Assembly (NCBI GenBank): GCA_027886185.1
Contig: WOAB01000052.1
Location: forward strand, 1,116,001-1,180,000
Direction: 5' to 3'
From: Rheum nobile
Taxonomy: Eukaryota > Streptophyta > Magnoliopsida > Caryophyllales > Polygonaceae
Length of the DNA: 64,000 nt
Position 1 is the stretch's first letter; every line of letters begins with the position of its first letter. Shown here in pieces: positions 10,032-20,303 of the stretch. Made by a program: the position numbers and the translations under genes. The notes under the pieces are model-generated. The model had not been told where the DNA came from and ran no database searches. It saw nothing but the letters and a program-made list of their open reading frames with translations.

Positions 10032-10704
10032 TGTTTTGGGGCAAAAAGATCGGACGACCTAAATCGCCTTAGACGGGGTGACTAGTCGATCGGATGATAG
10101 AAAACAATCCAAACCAAGCAAATAATAGATAAACAAAGAGTAAATGTATAATAACGAGATGATTCTATTAGATGTCGTGTTAATCGGATCGAATCGAGGT
10201 ACAACTTATCGTAATTTAGACCGAGTGGTCGTGTAGGACCCGACCGGTGACTTTTAGGCGGCGACCGGCGGAGAGTAAGCGTAAACAATTGCTAGAGAGC
10301 TAAGCGGGGAGCGTAAGTATTGTTCTGATCTATTTCTGAGCCAGAATGCTTGTGTCCTCAGTGTAATTGTGTGCCTTCTCGCCTTATCTTCCTCGTCGTC
10401 CAAAAATGGTAAGTCCTTTTCCTTTGTTACCGTTATATTTTTTGCCATATATTTTATCTTCAATGATGGGAGTAATGGTGAAGATTATGCCATTAAATCT
10501 ATGTAATTACGGTGGTTTGAATGTCATGGCCGTTGCGTGATCTGGGCATTTAATGCATGGCGAGATTCTCGCGATCCTGTCGGAGGGCATTCGACCAGTG
10601 AAGTCTCGTCGCCTCCTCTGGGCTTTTCCTTTGTTCTTCCGATCTGCAGTGGGCTTGGGCTCGATTCACCCGACTCGTCTTCTCCGGGGATGCCAGGACC
10701 AACA
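10032..10704 (-). repeat. Tat element 5' LTR
   Basis: 673 bp, partner of 717-1389. It bounds the PBS on its left and Copia A on its right. The open frame that seems to start at 10553 is a chance fusion of LTR sequence with Copia A pol and is not a gene start. Confidence 0.93.
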
Positions 10705-13414
10705 CAGCACGCAGGAAGGAGTCCTTCTGCTGGGATCGTTTCGGATTCCTCACGTCTTATTTATCCCACATTTCACCTGCAATTTATTGTCTTTTGCCAA
10801 ATTAACTTGTGATCTTCGTCTCCTTGTGCTCTTAACTGACAAGGCATGCGTATTGCAGAAAACTCGTACGAGGACAGTGATTGGCGTGGGTAGGCAAGAA
10901 TGTGGGGTCTATTGGCTACATCAATTCGCTGCTGCTCGTGTCGCATCTGTTCGGTCTTCTTCTACTTCGGCCTCTCTCTGGCATCGTCGTCTTGTTCACC
11001 CTTCTTCTAGTGTTTTGTCGTCTATTTCTGCATTAGATCTAGATATCACTTCTTTACATTCCACATCTCCTTGTGATGTTTGTCATCAAGCAAAACAAAC
11101 TCGTTTTTCTTTTAATTCTAGTTCAAATAAAGCAGACTCGTTGTTTGAATTAATACATTGTGATGTATGGGGACCTTATAGTACGCTTTCTTCTAGTGGC
11201 GCTTCTTACTTTCTTACAATCATTGATGACTACTCTCGCTCCGTGTGGGTGCATTTGTTTCGTTCTAAGACCGAGGTTGTCACTTTGCTACCTGTCTTCA
11301 TCGCCATGGCTCAGACTCAATTTCGCAAGACTGTCCGTCGCGTCAGAGCCGACAACGAGACCGAATTTCTCCCTCTTCGCTCATACTTCGCCGACAAGGG
11401 AATCATGTTTGAGACATCGTGCGTCGACACTCCACAACAAAATGGGAGGGTCGAACGCAAACACCGCCACCTCCTCAACGTTGCTAGAGCTCTGCGCTTT
11501 CAGGAGCATCTTCTGCTCTCTTTTTGGGGAGAATGCGTTACCACGTCTGCGTTTCTCATTAACCGCACACCTACACCAACTCTTCAAGGTCGCACCTCGT
11601 ATCAACTTCTCTATGGACGAGTTCCGTCTTATGACTCTCTCCGGGTATTCGGCTCCCTCTGCTTCGCCTCCAAGATACCGCGATCACACAACAAGTTCGA
11701 CTCCCGCTCCAGGAAGTGCATCCTCGTCAGCTATCCACAAGGCAAACGCGGATGGACTCTATTCGATCTTGAGTCTAAAAAGATATTCGTCTGTCGAGAT
11801 GTGATTTTCTATGAATCACACTTTCCTTTCTCCACACCGGCTCCTTCCCTGCCGGCGTCTTCCTCTCCAACTTCGGAGCTCTCACCGGCGGTATTTGATC
11901 CCTTGCCGTCGCCTCCTTCTACAGACAGCGGGTGCCCCTCGCCTGCCGTCGTCACCGAAGCGTCTCCTGCCGTTGTCAACAACGAGCCTCTTGTCGCTGA
12001 TACAGGGGCTTCTCCGGCACCAACACATGCGCCGTCTCCAGCCAGGGGGAGTTCTCCTGTTTCGACCTCTCCCACAGTGGTTGATGCATCTTCGGTTTCC
12101 CCTCCGGCACCACGTCAGAGTACACGTGAACGCAAGCCCTCCGTGTGTCTTCACGATTATATATGCAGCACCGCACACCATATAGACCCCCACTCTGCCA
12201 ACTACCCCGTTACGCCGCCTTCACTATCCTCAGGTATGCGATTTCCAATCCAGAACTATGTATCTTGTTCAAATTTTTCGCCGTCGTATACTGGTTTTCT
12301 TGTAGCCGTTACACGGAATAGCGAACCTACTACCTTCCAAGAGGCAGCCCTTCACTCATGTTGGCGAACATCAATGAACGCTGAGCTCACGGCGCTTGAG
12401 AAAAACCGAACGTGGGTATTCTCTGACTTACCCGCTGGTAAGAAACCCATCGGGTACAAGTGGGTATATCGCATCAAGTACAACGCTGATGGTACCATTG
12501 AACGCCACAAAGCTCACCTCGTCGTTCTTGGCAATCGCCAGATTGAGGGCGTTGATTTCACAGAAACATTTGCACTTGTGGCCAAGATGTCGACCGTGCG
12601 TGTTTTCCTCTCCGTGGCTGCGATCCGTGGCTGGGAACTTTCTACTCTTGCCCAGTTCATGCAAAATCCGAAGGTTGCTCATTGGCATGCCGCTACTCGT
12701 ATCCTTCACTATCTCAAAGGTCATCCGGGACAGGGCCTTCTTCTGTCTTCCAAGATGTCGACCGTGCGTGTTTTCCTCTCCGTGGCTGCGATCCGTGGCT
12801 GGGAACTTCATACTCTCGCCCAGTTCATGCAAAATCCGAAGGTTGCTCATTGGCATGCCGCTACTCGCATCCTTCACTATCTCAAAGGTCATCCGGGACA
12901 GGGCCTTCTTCTGTCTTCCAGCAGCTCTCTTCAGCTCACCGCCTTTTGTGATTCCAACTGGGCCACATGTCCGATCACTCGATGCTCTATTACTGGCTAC
13001 TTCATCCAGCTGGGTCAGTCACCGGTTTCCTGGAAAACCAAGAAACAAGTCACGGTCTCTCGCTCTTCTGCAGAGGCGGAATATCGCTCTATGGCTTCCA
13101 CGGTCTGCGAACTCATATGGCTGAAATCACTTCTCTCCTCCCTTGGTGTCCGACATACCACACCTATGCGTCTATTCTGCGACAGCCAGGCAGCTCTCCA
13201 CATTGCTGCAAATCCTGTCTTCCATGAACGCACCAAGCACATCGAGATCGACTGTCATTTAGTCCGTGATCAAATCCAGGCCAACGCCATTTTCACTCGT
13301 TACATTGCTTCCTCTCACCAACCAGCAGACCTGTTTACCAAGGCTTTGGGCAAGACGCAGTTTCACCTACTATTGGGCAAGTTGGGCATTGCTGATCCAC
13401 ATGCTCCAACTTGA
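10705..13414 (+). CDS. Copia A pol: integrase, deleted RT and RNase H, open frame
   Basis: The frame enters from 716 across the Tat insertion and runs open to TGA at 13412-13414. Pre-integrase (LWHRRLVHP, CDVCHQAK), integrase core (HCDVWGPY, DDYSR, DNETEF with Gly to Glu next to the catalytic Asp, PQQNGRVER) and a Pro/Ser-rich linker are present. RT begins with YKWVYRIK but jumps from AIRGWEL straight to the TLAQFMQNP segment, so roughly 190 residues including palm motifs and YVDD are absent. The block KMSTV...LLLSS (56 codons) is then repeated. RNase H (FCDSNWA, SSAEAEY, CDSQAAL) and the LFTKAL end are intact. RT-negative, so non-autonomous, yet without a stop in about 900 codons. Confidence 0.9.
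12584..12919 (+). repeat. 168-bp in-frame tandem duplication in Copia A pol
   Basis: Unit 1 is 12584-12751, unit 2 is 12752-12919; I count four differences, two residues apart in protein (WELS versus WELH). Each unit contains the same RT deletion junction, so the deletion came first and the duplication second. 168 bases is a multiple of three, which keeps the frame. Confidence 0.92.
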
Positions 13415-13598
13415 GGGGGAGTGTTAGAGATATTATCTCCTATTTGATATATTAGTAGTTAAGATCCATATCTTATCTTTCCATAAAAGATATTATCCTA
13501 TAATCATTATATATTCATTACCAAATCAATGAAACAACAAGAAAGATTTTTCCCATATTCTTTCCTCTCAAATTTTACACATTCTTTACATTTCAACA
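13415..13598 (+). repeat. Copia A polypurine tract and 3' LTR
   Basis: A GAGGGGGAG tract at 13413-13421 precedes TGTTAGAGA at 13422. The LTR ends TTCAACA at 13598, giving 177 bp with TGTT/AACA ends. The 5' copy is outside the window, so the right edge rests on the terminal motif only. Confidence 0.75.
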
Positions 13599-13867
13599 TT
13601 GTACGACCACTAAGATGAGCCAGCCACCACAGAGAATCAGCAACTGAGCAGTTTAGCCATAAGCTTATGAATAATTCAAAGTATACAGGTCTCCAATTTT
13701 CTGGATTTTCATTGTGGTACTTACCACTTTCAAACAAATTTAGAGAATATATAATTAAAAACTACAATTGACCCATACTCCCCCCTTTACAAGTTGAGTT
13801 CAAATATTTGTCCTCTCTTGTCAGACGTAAGATAATATTATCTAAGCAGTATGATGAATGAACCGAG
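13599..13867. other. Host remnant between Copia A and Copia B
   Basis: 269 bp of unique sequence left of the Copia B target duplication CCGAG (13863-13867). It continues at 27934 on the other side of B. A 46-codon open stretch on the - strand (about 13599-13737, with ENWRPVYFELF and WWLAHLSG) could be an exon remnant; I do not recognise it. A GTAAGT donor-like site lies at about 13713-13720 on the - strand. Confidence 0.5.
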
Positions 13868-14058
13868 TAGTAGGACATATTGTAATTAAGCAATGATTCT
13901 AGAACCCTCTCTATATAGGACAACTGTCCATTGTAGAACCCTCTCTATATAGGACATCTGTCCATTGTACTGCACTATATATATATATATCATGTAATGG
14001 CACCCTTGAATCAATGAGAAAGAATCTTTCCATTCCACTACTTCTCTGAATTCTATCA
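13868..14058 (+). repeat. Copia B 5' LTR
   Basis: 191 bp, 34 longer than the 3' copy because of a tandem duplication at 13901-13968. An (AT)n run at 13976-13990 lies downstream of the CTATATAGG promoter element. Confidence 0.92.
13901..13968 (+). promoter_or_regulatory. Duplicated TATA region in Copia B 5' LTR
   Basis: Two 34-bp copies (13901-13934, 13935-13968) each contain CTCTCTATATAGGAC, a good TATA box. The 3' LTR has a single copy (27807-27840 region). The duplication arose after or during insertion of this copy. Confidence 0.8.
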
Positions 14059-14072
14059 TGGTATCATGAGCC
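14059..14072 (+). other. Copia B primer-binding site, tRNA-iMet type
   Basis: TGGTATCATGAGCC directly follows the LTR. It matches the common copia initiator-Met PBS TGGTATCAGAGCC apart from an extra T. Confidence 0.8.
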
Positions 14073-14169
14073 TGCAAGGACCAACGTCCATATTGTAGTG
14101 AACACCTTCATCCTTATCCCTTTCATCCAGAATCTTTTCCAGCCACCAAATTCTTGCCGCCGAAGAGCT

Positions 14170-15336
14170 ATGGCACTCACAGTCGCTGGCCAAACCACAT
14201 CCCTTCCATCCTTTTCATCATTTATCACCGTCAAACTTGCTCCGACCAATTTTCCGTTATGGCAAGCTCAGGTTATGCCGTACCTCAAGGCACACAGCCT
14301 ATTTCGATTCATCGACGGCTCTCATCCCTGCCCACCGGCGACAATCGCTGACGAATCTATAAACCCAGCCTTCACTGAATGGCAAGCCAAAGACCAGTTG
14401 GTCATGGCTATTTTGACATCTTCTCTTACAGAGGGGGTTCTCGCACAAGTGATTGAGTGCTCCACCTCCATGGCGATCTGGGAAACTCTTCTCCAACTCT
14501 ATTTTGCTCGCTCCTCCGCTCAGGTTGTCCACACCAGGTTGCAACTGGCATCCCTGAAGAAATCTGCAGAATCCATCTCTGAGTTCTTCACTAGAGCTAA
14601 AGCTCTTGCTCAGATGTTGTCCGCCGCCAGACAACCGATTTCCGATCTAGAGTTCACCACCTATCTTCTTGGTGGGTTGGGCAATGAGTATGACTCGGTT
14701 GTCTCTGCTCTTTCAATACAGACTGTCCTGCCCTCACCCACACAAGTTCTCTTGCATCTTCTGGTTCACGAAGCTCGTCTTGCTCATCAGACGAAGGAAC
14801 TTCAATCTCAGATCTCCGTGAACGCCACCACAACCGAAAAACCAGAGATGCACTTCTCGGCCTCAAGCAGAGGACGCAGACACAGGGGGAACTTCCGCGG
14901 TCGAGGCCACGGCCAACCCTGTGGTGGTGGCAGAGGTGGAAACACCACCTTCTCCGGCAACCCGGACAACCGTCCCACTTTCCAGCTCTGTCTCAAGCCA
15001 GGACTTACTGCCATCAAATGTTGGCACCGTTTTGATCAATCTCTCCAGGCGCCTCCGCCGCCGTCATTCCAAGAAAATGCCACCAACACGACCTGGTTTC
15101 CCGATACGACGGCAACATATCTCTACACACCGGACCTGGCTAATCTCCGGCTAGAGCAGTACAACTATGACGGCACCGACACGGTGTCTCTGGGCGATGG
15201 GTCTCAAGTGCCGATTCAGAACCATGGATCGGGCTCTCTTCAATCCAATAATCGTATCTTCAAACTATCCAATCTCCTTCATACTCCTTCTCTCAACAAA
15301 AATCTCCTTTCAGTTCATCGGTTTTTGCTCAGATAA
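14170..15336 (+). pseudogene. Copia B gag and start of protease
   Basis: ATG at 14170 is the first in-frame ATG. The protein starts MALTVAGQTTSLPSF, followed by the UBN2-type copia gag core (LAPTNFPLWQAQV, about residues 25-45, to about 220), then an Arg/Gly-rich RNA-binding tract (RGRRHRGNFRGRG). No clean CCHC knuckle is seen; the expected place has LCLKPGLTAIKCWHR, so it is degenerate. The protease motif reads PDTTA where DTGA or DSGA is expected, so the catalytic Gly is lost. A one-base insertion in a T run near 15322 shifts the frame and ends it at 15336. Gag core itself is intact. Confidence 0.85.
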
Positions 15337-16964
15337 TGCAGTATTTTTTGAATTTCACTCTTCCTTTTTTCTTGTGAAGGATTCGTCGAGCAAGGAAGTT
15401 CTTCTTCAAGGCCCCATTAGAGGAGGACTGTACGAGCTTCCGATGACCACTCCACAACCACCATGGCCGCCGTCAGCCCACCACACTGCTACCACTTCCG
15501 CCGCCGTTTGGCACTGCCGATTAGGTCACCCCTCACCTTGCATATGCAATTCTGTTTTCCAGCTTTTTCCTTGTTTCCCTAAAGACGGCCCAATGGGCCC
15601 AAACCATTGCCAGCCCTGTTCGTGGGCCAAAGTACATGCCTTGCCTCACCCACCTAGCCCATCCAATCTAGTACCCCTTTTCAGTTATTATTTATGGATG
15701 TATGGGGCCCAACCCATTAATTTTCTATGAATGGATCCAAGTATTACCTAGCTATTGTTGATGATTTCTCTCGGTTCCTTTGGTTATTTCCGTTTACTAC
15801 AAAAAATCTTATCCCGCAAATTGTTACTACCTTCATCTCATTCGCCACCAAATTCTTCTCCACAAAAATCTCTTATATCCAAACGGATAGGGGAACCGAA
15901 TTCAAACCACTCAAACCTCTTTTTCAATCCATGGGAATCATGCATAGGATTTCTTGTCCATATTCCCATCAACAAAACGAGAGTATTGAGACTCGCCATC
16001 GCCGGATAGTCAATACCGGTCTTACCCTCATCAAACAAGCCCAACTACCACTCACGTTTTGGGATCATGCTTTCCAAACGGCCACCTATCTCATAAACCG
16101 CCTCCCCACCCCAATCCTTCAAAACAAAACCCCTTATGAGTGTCTCTTTAACACTCGACCCGACTATGCTCATCTACGGGTCTTTGGTTGCCTATGCTTT
16201 CCCAACCTTCGCCCATACCGCACCCACAAATTATCCTTCCGCTCAACTCCCTCCCTTTTCCTCGGGTATGCAAGAAACCATCGAGGTTACCTATGATATG
16301 ATTGGGTTGGCGACCGTCTCTATATATCTCGGGATGTTATTTTTCATGAATCAACCTTTCCCTACCCAAACACAAATTCATCCCATATTCCTACACCGTC
16401 ATACACTTCTCTTCCTGCCCTCTCTCATTTGCTAACTTAGACCGATACTTCCCACACTGGGCCATCTTTGCCCAACCCAAATATTAGCCCCAGCTCATTT
16501 TCTCCACCTGCCCCAAATACATCCATCCAAACTCCCTTGGACTCACCTACTGGGCCTTCTCCACCACAAATTAACCCACAAGACCAGAGCCTCCCATCCA
16601 CCCCCATTCACCAAATGCAGACACGCTCCAAGTCTCATATAACCCGACCCCTAGTCTGCACCGATGGCACCGTGCCCTGGCCACCCCATGCGTGCTCTGT
16701 CACGACTGATGTCCCGGATGAGCCCACCTCATACACCGAGGCCTCCAAATTTCCAGAATGGCGGGCCGCCATGGATGCCGAATTCAAGGCTCTCCTTTCC
16801 ACCAACACATGGAACCTTGTTCCTCCATCCACCTCCTCCAATGTTTTGGGAGTCAAATGGGTTTTCAAAACCAAGAGATATGCCGATGGTATAATCGAAA
16901 GGCGTAAAGCTCGCCTAGTAGCCAAGGGGTACAATCAAGTCCATGGTTTGGATTATGTCGAAAC
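15337..16964 (+). pseudogene. Copia B pre-integrase, integrase and start of RT, with several breaks
   Basis: After the shift near 15322 another frame carries pre-integrase (WHCRLGHPS, C-x2-C around 15600). A second shift near 15690 leads to the integrase core (DVWGPTH, YYLAIVDDFSRF, TDRGTEF, HQQNESIETRHR) and the later INRLPTP and LGYARNHRGY motifs. In this last frame TAA 15718-15720, TGA 16294-16296 and TAG 16438-16440 interrupt. A Pro/Ser-rich linker and RT start (WVFKTKRYADG, RLVAKGYNQ, DYVET) run to the element C insertion at 16964; the same frame resumes at 26478. Confidence 0.85.
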
Positions 16965-18099
16965 TGTAGGATCGTGATTGTTAGATAAAAACTTAAGGAA
17001 CTCAGAATAACGATTCTCAGTTCCTTTCGCAGCGGAAATAAACAATCAAGCAAAAGACAAGTTCCTTATAGTGGAAACCTTTGATTGCCAACTAGCAATC
17101 CAGGATAAAAACCACTACCTTTCTTTGAAAGGATTTCAAAGTCTACTTTTTGATTTCTTATCTCTTTTGGTTACAGCTTATCCTAGGAACGAACACACAG
17201 TTCCTTTGCCTTACACACAGTTAGACAATCCTAGATAACTTAACACAATCAATAATCAATCTAAGAAACAGACTTTCGCACCTAGGAACTATTACTTACA
17301 GTCACAGGAACTTAGCACTCAGCTCTTCTTCCTTGACTGGTTCCTCTTGATCTCGGTTTACTTTGATGATCTTTGTTTGGAGGTTCACACTAGATATTTG
17401 CTAATGAGTGTGAGTTCTTGTTTTGGTGCTTGAAGATAACCCTTGGGTTAGTCTTCCTTTTATAGAGGATTCTTCACAGCTCGATCCTCTCTTGGTTCCC
17501 ACGGATTGAGCTTGCCCTAGGATTGGTGGTTCTCCTTGATCCACGTTGTTCTTGGCATGTGCAAACAACCTAGGCAGCTCAGAATCTCTCTTGGTTGGTC
17601 AACTACCTCAGACGAGCCTTGTGGTGTCGTTGTCAAAATGCTTTCGTCCGAGGTTGAGTAAGCTGGCCGCTTGGGAACCGTCTGCTGGACAGCGACGTCT
17701 TCATGTGCTGTCGCTTTCATCGTCTCTGTCCGAGGTAGAGGTTCTCTAGGCATCTTGTTCTTTAGCTCTTGGACCTTGGCAGACTTTTAGAAGCTTCGGA
17801 CAAGTCGTTTTCGACACCTTTTGTCCGAGGTTGTGTGTTCCCAGATTTCTCGGGAATTGCAATGTCGCAAGCTCCATTTCTGGGCACACCTGGGTTCCTC
17901 TGGATTCCTTCAACTGTCTTGTTCCTTTGGTTCCCTTGTTCTGTTTGGCTTTCCTGCCTTCGGTATATTCCTGTGGTTCCTTAAAACACATCTTTGAGAT
18001 AAAACATTAGTATCATAATATTTGTCATCTTCAGAAGTAGAGAAACTGAGGAAAGGAACTCTCAGGGGAACCGAAGTTCCAGAGTTCCGTTTCCTAACA
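16965..18099 (-). repeat. Copia C 3' LTR
   Basis: 1135 bp, identical in length to 25338-26472. On the - strand it carries a TATA box CTCTATAAAAGG (complement of 17456-17468). Open frames read across it are by-products. Confidence 0.93.
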
Positions 18100-18116
18100 A
18101 TTTCCCCCTTTTTGAT
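18100..18116 (-). other. Copia C polypurine tract
   Basis: On the - strand ATCAAAAAGGGGGAAAT immediately precedes the 3' LTR start TGTTAGG. A second near-identical copy lies at about 23575-23592 (see the chimeric segment). Confidence 0.88.
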
Positions 18117-18698
18117 GATGACAAATATAAGGAACCTGGCAACATAATAGGAACATGAAATTCATGAGACCATATTGAGATAACGGGATTTACAACATTA
18201 CAGATTAGTGATAGAACATTCAATGGTTGCAAATTCCCCCTAAGCACGTGAACAAGTTTATTTCAAATTCCCCCTTAGAAATAGAACTAGTTCAGAGTTC
18301 CTATTAATTCAGTAGTCTCCAAAGTTCAAGGTTCCTATCCTTTTCTTTCCCCTTTTGACATCATCGAAAAGATTAAGTATGAGTTAAGAACATGATATCG
18401 GAGTGAATATGCGATTGCAGCAAGCCCATAAAATGTCATAATGAAAACTGCAAAGACAAATGAGCATGGGAACGAAACTGAAGATAATCATTAAAAACTT
18501 CACTTATCATTGATCAAACACACAAAATACCACAAGCAAACAACAAACAACCGACAAGACAAACAACAGATAGCAAGGAAGACAACAAAATCAATCTTAA
18601 GAAAGACAACAAAAGGGATAGAAGAGGGGAGTAGGATCCTAAGGGAAACTACTAGCTCGCTGTGGCGTTGCAGCACTGGGAACCTAGAACAAGCGTTC
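18117..18698 (-). other. Copia C 3' untranslated region
   Basis: A-rich non-coding sequence between the 534-aa ORF and the PPT, with repeated short AATTCCCCCTTA motifs (about 18231-18276). No gene seen. Confidence 0.5.
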
Positions 18699-20303
18699 CT
18701 ATGGCATAGTAACGGCCTCTTCTTCTGCATCCTTGTCGTCGGTTCCTACATTTTGGCCCGCGGCCTGATGAGCACTGATTGCACCTTGCCAATCTTTCTG
18801 CAGAACGTCCACCAGACTCTCGACAGCAGAACTGATACGCCCCAACTCTCTTAAGTGATCATGGATGGCGACCGTGTTGGCAGTCGAGCCTTCCAAGATA
18901 GCTTTTTCAATACGATCCAACGCAAGGAGGATCGCAAAGGAGTCTGAAGAGGGGGTTTGCTGAGGGTGGGAACTAGAACGGCCTTGGGAACTCGCCTTTT
19001 CCTTAGGCGGGATTTCTTCTGTTTCAGCAGGGTTGGGTTGTTGTTCCTTAGATTTCAGCTTCCGAACTGTATGCATTGTAAGACATTTGCTGTGGGCAGT
19101 CTCGGGGAAGTCTTTTGGGTACTGATTGAGGTTGGAGAGTAGCCTTTTGATGATGTGAGGGAAGGGTAAAGCATGGGAGTCATGGGATGCACATAATTGC
19201 ATATGAGCCAACACAATACGGGGAAGATCCAACTGAACGCCGGAGAGCACTTTGTCCATGTAGATGGCATCGGTGATGAGGACTTCATTCCTGTGCTCTT
19301 GCCTGGGAACCAAGTTGCGAGTGATCCAAAAATGCAGTAGCCGGTTTGCGATGGAGAGATCCTTCGTCTCCAAAGATGAGGGGGATGCGCCATCATAAAT
19401 TTTCTTGACGATTGCTCCTTTGGACTTGAAGCCCTTTCCCTTGGGCCATCCCTTCTTCTGAGGCAGAATGCAAAACCCAGACCTCGACTCAATCCCTAGA
19501 GCAGACGCGATTAGATTGGCGGACAGGGGAAAGCTGGTTCCCTTCCATATGAGAATGGCGTCGTGACAGGGAGAGTTCTCCTTCTGGGGTACAAATTCCA
19601 TGGACTGGTAAAACATCCGGACAACCTCGTCGGAAGCAGAGAAAGGCTCGCACAGTATCTCGTCCCACCCTTGGAACTGCAACAGAGAGTGGAACTCATC
19701 CAAAGCTTCTCCATAGAGTTCCTCATCCTCTTCTTCTAACGCCTGGGTCCAGAATTCTCTGCCGATAATGAGAGGTTTTAGGATCTTCCTTTTGGAGAAG
19801 GAAGAGGAGACATAGAGGGTGGTGGTTTTGGCCCTTTTTGTGGATTTGGTTTCATAGGGAACAATGGCTTGTGAGCTTCTCTTCCTCTGTTGCATTCTTG
19901 TGGCGACAGAGGGGCCTGGGTTGAAAGTTTTGGATTTGAGGCTGATCGGGGAAGGCTCGGGGCTAAGGATCTCTTGAAGGGATTTATCCGGAGAGGAATC
20001 ATGCGATCCGCCTTCAGAAACTGATTTTGTGACTGATTCTGAAGCCAAAGTGATGGCTTGCTCCTCTTCTTTGGGCATGGTTGGTTCCTCTTCCACCTTT
20101 TCCTTATCCTTTGGTGGTTTCTCAAGCTTCTCTTCTGGTTTCTCTGCAGGTTTCGCCACGGGGTTTTCTTTGGGGAGGGATTTTGAAGAAGTGGAGGCAG
20201 AAACAGGCTTGGAGGAGGAGGCTTTAGCCTTCTTTTCACGAAATGCTTGAAGAAAAGCAGCTTCCTCTTCATCCATAACAACGATTGGGTTAGGGTTGGC
20301 CAT
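18699..20303 (-). CDS. Extra 534-aa ORF of Copia C, plant-transposon-type domain
   Basis: ATG at 20303, stop at 18699, same strand as gag-pol and downstream of RNase H, the position of env-like ORFs in some copia elements. Residues 1-170 are low-complexity, Lys/Glu/Pro/Ser-rich. Residues about 185-400 form a globular domain (FHSLLQFQGWDEIL, VRMFYQSMEF, ASALGI, LLHFWITRNLVPR, LAHMQLCASH) that resembles the 'putative plant transposon protein' family (PF20167-like, from memory). A Lys-rich and Gln/Ser-rich stretch follows, then a helical segment (AILLALDRIEKAIL, LRELGRISSAVESLVD). No signal peptide or membrane segment is visible, which argues against an envelope protein. Function unknown. Intact in spite of the damage to pol. 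Confidence 0.8.
   Translation of the reverse strand: MANPNPIVVMDEEEAAFLQAFREKKAKASSSKPVSASTSSKSLPKENPVAKPAEKPEEKLEKPPKDKEKVEEEPTMPKEEEQAITLASESVTKSVSEGGSHDSSPDKSLQEILSPEPSPISLKSKTFNPGPSVATRMQQRKRSSQAIVPYETKSTKRAKTTTLYVSSSFSKRKILKPLIIGREFWTQALEEEDEELYGEALDEFHSLLQFQGWDEILCEPFSASDEVVRMFYQSMEFVPQKENSPCHDAILIWKGTSFPLSANLIASALGIESRSGFCILPQKKGWPKGKGFKSKGAIVKKIYDGASPSSLETKDLSIANRLLHFWITRNLVPRQEHRNEVLITDAIYMDKVLSGVQLDLPRIVLAHMQLCASHDSHALPFPHIIKRLLSNLNQYPKDFPETAHSKCLTMHTVRKLKSKEQQPNPAETEEIPPKEKASSQGRSSSHPQQTPSSDSFAILLALDRIEKAILEGSTANTVAIHDHLRELGRISSAVESLVDVLQKDWQGAISAHQAAGQNVGTDDKDAEEEAVTMP

Larger units (their letters stand above)
717..10704 (-). mobile_element. Ty3/gypsy Tat-clade LTR retrotransposon, near-complete
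   Basis: Two LTRs of 673 bp (717-1389 and 10032-10704) begin TGTT and end AACA. The flanking 5-bp repeats are CATCA (712-716) and CAGCA (10705-10709), one mismatch. On the - strand the order is 5' LTR, PBS, gag-PR, RT, RNase H, second (archaeal-type) RNase H, integrase, then about 3 kb before the 3' LTR that holds an antisense spliced gene. Dual RNase H plus an extra 3' ORF is the hallmark of the Tat clade. I count 12 differences between the LTRs (about 1.8 percent), so insertion is recent. It sits inside Copia A. Confidence 0.93.
1..13598 (+). mobile_element. Copia element A (Ty1/copia, short LTRs), 5' end outside window, split by a Tat element
   Basis: The gag zinc knuckle and the start of protease lie in 3-716, and pre-integrase, integrase, residual RT and RNase H lie in 10705-13414, followed by a purine tract and a 177-bp 3' LTR (13422-13598). 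The two halves are one element: removing 717-10704 and one copy of the 5-bp duplication rejoins the protease-downstream frame without a shift. The 5' LTR, PBS and gag N-terminus are upstream of the window. Short LTRs and gene order GAG-PR-IN-RT-RH identify copia; the clade (perhaps Ale/Ivana-like) is inference. Confidence 0.9.

Noticed and set aside
10553..10704. Apparent start of the long + strand frame 10553-13414 inside the Tat LTR
   Set aside because: The first 50 codons are LTR sequence joined by chance to Copia A pol at the insertion point. The true upstream part of the protein is at 3-716.
18699..20303. Envelope gene in Copia C
   Set aside because: Position fits, but there is no signal peptide, membrane anchor or glycoprotein-like Cys pattern.
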